Assembly: GCA_964427655.1 (NCBI GenBank)
Contig: CAYRWE010000022.1
Location: 1 to 35,247, forward strand
DNA from: CAVQNQ01 sp964427655
GTDB lineage: Bacteria > Acidobacteriota > Terriglobia > Bryobacterales > Bryobacteraceae
Reading direction: 5' to 3'
Length of the DNA stretch: 35,247 nt
The position numbers and the translations under genes are program-made. Under the pieces are notes generated by a model. The model was not told where the DNA came from, made no database searches, and saw nothing but the letters and a program-made list of their open reading frames with translations. This document shows positions 32,220-35,247 of the stretch, piece by piece. Numbering within the stretch: position 1 is the first letter of the stretch; every line of letters starts with the position of its first letter.

Positions 32220-33599
32220 TTATCGGGAGCCGCCCGCGTACTTGGCCCGGTTCTGTTCCTGGCGCGCCAGGGCCCGATCCATGGCTTTAGGGAAGCGCGG
32301 ATTCGGAATGGTGACCGGGGCCGCGGGATCGAACGGGAAGCGCCGCTTCAACTCCTCCAGGCCGGCCAGTTCCACGCCTAATCCCGGTTTGTCACTGAGC
32401 GTCAGATAGCCGTTCTTCGGCACCAGGGGTTCCCGGAACAGCACATCCCGCCAGGGAGTGTTGGGATACATGAAGTACTCGCACATGTATCCATTGGGAA
32501 GGCCGGCGGCGAAGTGGGCGTTGGCGATGGTCCCCAGCTCGGTCTGCCAGTTGTGCGGCGTCATGCGCACGCCGTTGTACTCGGCCATGCGTGCGACGTA
32601 CCAGTTCTCGGTCATGCCCACGGCAATCGTGTCCGACTGGACTACGTCGTAGATCTTGCGCTCGATGAAAGGCCGTGCACGTGTTCGGTCGCGGAACTGC
32701 TCGCCGCCGAACAACATCACTTTCGGCATGGCCGCCTTGAGCTTGAGGTAATCGTCGAATTCGGCGGGACCCTGGTCGCCCATAGGCTGCTCGAACCAGT
32801 GGTAATTCAGCTCGTTGATGATGGGCGCCACCTCGAGGGCCTGCTCGATGGTCCACTCGTCATAGGCTTTCTTTTCGAGCGCCAGCTTGAAATTCGGACC
32901 GACGGCCTCGCGGACCTTGCGGCAGACGGTGTTACCTAACTTCTCGGCCGTCATGCCGGCCTCTTCCCAATCGGTACCCGGGCGCCACTTATAGGTATCG
33001 AATCCCAGCTCCTTCAGTTTCAGCGCCTCTTCGATTAGAGCCTCCACGCCGAAGGCCTTGCCGTCCCGCTTGTCGTAGAAGGTCCAGTTCACGCCCGCAC
33101 TGCCGTATACGTGCACCTTGGGGTTCGGCTGGCGATCGGTGGCCAGCAGTTTGTATAACGGCAGCCCCTTGGCCTTGCCAATAAGGTCCCAGCAGGCGAT
33201 ATCCACGCCCGCCTGCGGGGACATCAGCTCGACATCGAAAGGGTTCTTTCCCACCAGGCGCGAAAAATCGGGCGCTCCAGCGATGCCGAAAGCGGGGCCT
33301 GGACCGATCCCTACGATTCCCCGGTCCGTGAAAACCTGCAAGACGGTCACGCCCCGCGACAGCGTGATAATCGGCCCCGCCTCTTCGATAAACAAACCGG
33401 CGGGAGCCTTGTAAGTGAGCGGAGTGGCTCGAACTTCCGTGATCTTGAGGTTCTCGCGGCCCACTCCTTCGAGTAAGTGGGCGAAGCTGCCGGTTGCGGC
33501 CCCGGCCGCGCGAACGCGGCCCCGCTCGCAGCCGGCGGAGAAGATCCCCGAGCCGGCGGCCGCGCCGGCCAGCAGGGAGCGCCGCGTTACCCGCTTCAT
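32220..33599 (-). CDS. Tat-exported enolase-superfamily protein, downstream of the pair
   Basis: 459 residues; ATG at 33599 overlaps the TGA of the upstream gene (ATGA). A twin-arginine signal (TRRSLLAGAAAG) is present; Cys24 in FSAGC is only a weak lipobox, so lipid attachment is uncertain. A capping domain precedes a TIM barrel with base K204 in DTYKWRPG, E242 in LALEKK, E270 in HWFEQP, E300 in FGGEQF, and H349 in PHNW. The first metal position is glutamate, with no D-x-N/H motif. PHNW and HWFEQP resemble sugar-acid dehydratases of the D-gluconate/galactarate type, but the substrate is not readable. It shares an operon with a closely similar gene and probably with RraA. Confidence 0.87.
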   Translation of the reverse strand: MKRVTRRSLLAGAAAGSGIFSAGCERGRVRAAGAATGSFAHLLEGVGRENLKITEVRATPLTYKAPAGLFIEEAGPIITLSRGVTVLQVFTDRGIVGIGPGPAFGIAGAPDFSRLVGKNPFDVELMSPQAGVDIACWDLIGKAKGLPLYKLLATDRQPNPKVHVYGSAGVNWTFYDKRDGKAFGVEALIEEALKLKELGFDTYKWRPGTDWEEAGMTAEKLGNTVCRKVREAVGPNFKLALEKKAYDEWTIEQALEVAPIINELNYHWFEQPMGDQGPAEFDDYLKLKAAMPKVMLFGGEQFRDRTRARPFIERKIYDVVQSDTIAVGMTENWYVARMAEYNGVRMTPHNWQTELGTIANAHFAAGLPNGYMCEYFMYPNTPWRDVLFREPLVPKNGYLTLSDKPGLGVELAGLEELKRRFPFDPAAPVTIPNPRFPKAMDRALARQEQNRAKYAGGSR

Positions 33600-34963
33600 C
33601 GCGCGTTCTCCATCCGTGGATTGGGCTTCGAGTACGAACCGGGGGCCCAGGGGAACTTCTTCTCCACGTCGGCAATCAGTTCGACCCCGAATCCGGGCCG
33701 GTTGGGCAGATCCATGTATCCGCGCTTCACCACCAGCGGGTCCTTGAAAATCTCTTCCTTGAGCGGATTGTAGGTCTGGTTCAGCTCCAACATGTGGCGG
33801 CTGGGGCTGGAGGCCACCAGGTGGGCATTGGCGATGGTGGTCAGCCCGCCGTGCCAGTTATGCGGGCAATGGTATTTGCCTCGCACATGGGCCATACGCG
33901 CAATGAACCAGTTCTCCGAGAGGCCCGTAACGTTGCAATCGGTCTGCACGATGTCCATGGCATTGTGCTCGATCCAGGTCTTGATCTCGAACCGCGTGCG
34001 GTCGCTTTCGCCGCCCGATACCAGGCAGACCTTGAGGGCTTTCTTGACGGCGATATACTCCTCGATGGTGTTGAGCGGCTGCTCGAACCAGTGGAACTTC
34101 AGCTCGTCGAGCAGCGGGCAGAACTCCTGCAACACTTCCTCCAGGTGCACCGGCTGGGCGCGCAGGGTTTCGTGCATCAGGTCCATGTTGGGGCCCACGG
34201 CCGCACGCAGGCGGGGCAGCATCGGCATATACTTCTTCAGCGTCATATCGCTGAATCGCCAATCCGTGCCGGCGCGGAATTTGAATGCCGTGAAGCCCTG
34301 CTCCTTATATTTAAGCGCCTCTTCGATCAGCGTCTTCTCGCCGTCGCCGTACCACTCGTGATAGTCGCCGCCGCTGGCGTAGACGCGCAGATGCGGGTCG
34401 GGGATATTATCGGATGCCAGCAGTTTATAAACCGGCAGGTTCAGGGCTTTGCCCATGACGTCCCAGCAGGCGTTGTTCACGCCAGCCCAGGCTGCGGAGG
34501 TAGCCCGGTCCGGGATGCCGCTGCCGCGAGGGGGCGTCAGGTCGCTGGCGCAGGCTATGAAATCCACGTCGAACGGATTCAGGCCGATGAGCACCGGCTT
34601 AATGACTTCCTCGGTATATTTCTTGATGACGTCCGGCCCGCCGTAGGGCGAACCTTCGGCGATGCCCACGATGCCCTTGTCGGTGAAGATCTGGCACAGC
34701 GCCGCGTCGGTTTTCCAGACGATATAGCGGTCGCCCCGCCAAAGATTGCCCTTGGGATCGACATAAGAGAGCGGCGTAACTTTGATATCCGTGATCTTGA
34801 TGTTTTCCCGCTTGATGTTCTGGGTTGGGTGGCTGACACCGGCCTTCCGGGCTGCCTCCCGTTGAGCTTCCGGCGAGCTTCCGGCGAACCCGAGGCGGGT
34901 CCCCAGGGCACCGGCAGCCATTCCGGCGCCGGCAAAAAAAGATCTTCTGGTGGTTCGGCTCAC
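33596..34963 (-). CDS. Tat-exported enolase-superfamily protein, upstream of the pair
   Basis: 455 residues. The start is the GTG at 34963: AAGGAG at 34970-34975 lies 6 nt before it, and the Tat signal (TRRSFFAGAGMAAGAL) follows directly. A longer frame to 35092 has no such support. The barrel shows K228 in AFKFRAG, E265 in DLMHET, E294 in HWFEQP, E319 in SGGESD and H368 in CPHNW. The same pattern as the next gene (glutamate as first ligand, PHNW) points to one subgroup of the superfamily, probably acid-sugar dehydration or epimerisation outside the cytoplasm. The pair differ enough (the N-terminus and 138-155 loop here) to suggest distinct substrates. Its stop overlaps the next start. Confidence 0.88.
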   Translation of the reverse strand: MSRTTRRSFFAGAGMAAGALGTRLGFAGSSPEAQREAARKAGVSHPTQNIKRENIKITDIKVTPLSYVDPKGNLWRGDRYIVWKTDAALCQIFTDKGIVGIAEGSPYGGPDVIKKYTEEVIKPVLIGLNPFDVDFIACASDLTPPRGSGIPDRATSAAWAGVNNACWDVMGKALNLPVYKLLASDNIPDPHLRVYASGGDYHEWYGDGEKTLIEEALKYKEQGFTAFKFRAGTDWRFSDMTLKKYMPMLPRLRAAVGPNMDLMHETLRAQPVHLEEVLQEFCPLLDELKFHWFEQPLNTIEEYIAVKKALKVCLVSGGESDRTRFEIKTWIEHNAMDIVQTDCNVTGLSENWFIARMAHVRGKYHCPHNWHGGLTTIANAHLVASSPSRHMLELNQTYNPLKEEIFKDPLVVKRGYMDLPNRPGFGVELIADVEKKFPWAPGSYSKPNPRMENAR

Positions 34964-34969
34964 GAGCAA

Positions 34970-34975
34970 CTCCTT
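34970..34975 (-). promoter_or_regulatory. Ribosome-binding site fixing the GTG start at 34963
   Basis: AAGGAG on the minus strand, 6 nt before the GTG at 34963. Together with the Tat motif just after this codon, it rules out the longer reading frame that continues to 35092. Confidence 0.7.
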
Positions 34976-35005
34976 TCCAAAATGGATTTGTGTTTCGCTG
35001 CCCCA

Positions 35006-35038
35006 CCACTGTTCCCGGTGGCGGCCGACTAACAGTGG
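35006..35038. promoter_or_regulatory. Inverted repeat in the leader of the exported enolase pair
   Basis: CCACTGTT at 35006-35013 and AACAGTGG at 35031-35038 form a perfect 8-bp inverted repeat with a 17-nt middle. It lies 43-75 nt before the GTG at 34963, so it could be an operator for a dimeric repressor (LacI- or GntR-like) or a leader hairpin. The binding protein is not in the window. Confidence 0.4.
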
Positions 35039-35115
35039 GGGTATCTGTCGCCCGCCGCCACCGCACAGCAGTCCTCGGAAGTGCCTTTGCACCTCCTCAA
35101 CGGTCAGCCGAGTAG

Positions 35116-35144
35116 AGTGTGCCGCAGGCGGGCCGGGCAGTCAA
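35116..35144 (-). promoter_or_regulatory. Possible sigma-70-like promoter for the exported enolase/RraA genes
   Basis: On the minus strand TTGACT (35139-35144) is followed after 17 nt by CACACT (35116-35121). The -35 is good and the spacing ideal, but the -10 is a poor match. It would place the start of transcription about 140-150 nt before the GTG. This is a weak call. Confidence 0.3.
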
Positions 35145-35208
35145 GTCGAAGCCGCGTTCGCGGACGTTTAGGCTACGTTAACGGGGTGTGTATCGTTAAC
35201 AAGTCAAG

Positions 35209-35247
35209 TTGTCCGGTTTTGATAATTAGTGATCTGTCCGCTTTGTG
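35209..35247. mobile_element. Possible insertion-sequence end with repeated motif (window edge)
   Basis: TTGTCCGGTTTT at 35209-35220 and CTGTCCGCTTTG at about 35234-35245 are near-copies 25 bp apart, starting with TGTCC. Two spaced terminal copies are the habit of IS21-family ends. The element would extend beyond the window, and no transposase is seen. Just outside it, two GTTAAC palindromes (35177-35182 and 35195-35200) lie 18 bp apart. Confidence 0.3.

Noticed and set aside
32220..33599. Firm lipoprotein call for the second exported enolase-superfamily protein
   Set aside because: Cys24 follows FSAG, which lacks the aliphatic residue usual at -3 of a lipobox; plain Tat export is equally likely.
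34964..35092. Longer N-terminus of the exported enolase-superfamily protein (start at 35092)
   Set aside because: The extra 43 residues are glycine/arginine-rich without a signal, and would bury the Tat motif; the AAGGAG before the GTG at 34963 fits much better.

Overview
The window is GC-rich (roughly 65%), densely coded bacterial chromosome. No rRNA or tRNA was seen. The best guess for the host is an Acidobacteriota member of the Bryobacterales/Solibacterales type. This is an inference from three Tat-exported enolase-superfamily proteins, a small ribbon-helix-helix plus UpxY pair heading an exopolysaccharide operon, an O-antigen ligase fused to TPRs, and a TonB / M48-like / FecR-like trio. 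No marker gene in the window confirms the phylum.

Left part (1-5927): this is a loose mixture. It holds the tail of a receiver domain (1-182), a decayed stretch with an alpha/beta-hydrolase relic next to an IS630-like transposase relic (235-596, minus), and an exported M23 endopeptidase (691-1599, minus). These are followed by a small secreted protein (1938-2279, minus), an ISNCY-like transposase relic (2349-2640, minus), and a secreted GH32 fructan/sucrose hydrolase (2691-4229, plus). A tiny YXWGXW-type secreted protein (4271-4543, minus) and a Tat-exported sugar-acid dehydratase-like enolase-superfamily protein (4707-5927, minus) close the region.

Central part (6245-30234, plus): one uninterrupted run of 20 genes that looks like a single exopolysaccharide operon. 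A GTG-started RHH/coiled-coil protein overlaps an UpxY/RfaH-type antiterminator. Next come an outer-membrane export protein, a Wzz-BY-kinase with a tyrosine tail, two methyltransferases (one FkbM), a Wzx-type flippase, two CgeB-like glycosyltransferases and a Wzy-like polymerase. Then follow a GT4, a WcaF-like acetyltransferase, a GT2, a second GT4, Gmd and Fcl (GDP-L-fucose synthesis) and a WecA-type initiating transferase with an extra C-terminal domain. The run ends with a zinc-ribbon/TM protein, an O-antigen-ligase/TPR/beta-sandwich fusion, a TonB-family protein, an M48-like protein with a broken zinc motif, and a FecR-like secreted protein. Ten junctions are 4-nt ATGA or GTGA overlaps. 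Together the genes give a complete Wzx/Wzy route: initiation on undecaprenyl phosphate, sugar transfer and decoration, flipping, polymerisation, chain-length control and export, with a probable L-fucose component.

Right part (30235-35247): hairpins and four phased ~29-bp degenerate repeats end the operon. Beyond them lies a dinB gene cut by one in-frame stop (30467-30973, minus). Next is an exported RraA-family protein (31170-32096, minus) behind two overlapping, Tat-exported enolase-superfamily genes (32220-34963, minus). These three look like a sugar-acid dehydratase/aldolase set placed outside the cytoplasm. The right edge carries two copies of a TGTCCGSTTTkG-like motif that may be an insertion-sequence end.

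The most unusual points are the fully exported enolase/RraA set, the degenerate M48 protein inside an EPS operon beside TonB and FecR-like proteins, the domain-fused ligase and initiating transferase, and the phased repeat array at the operon end.
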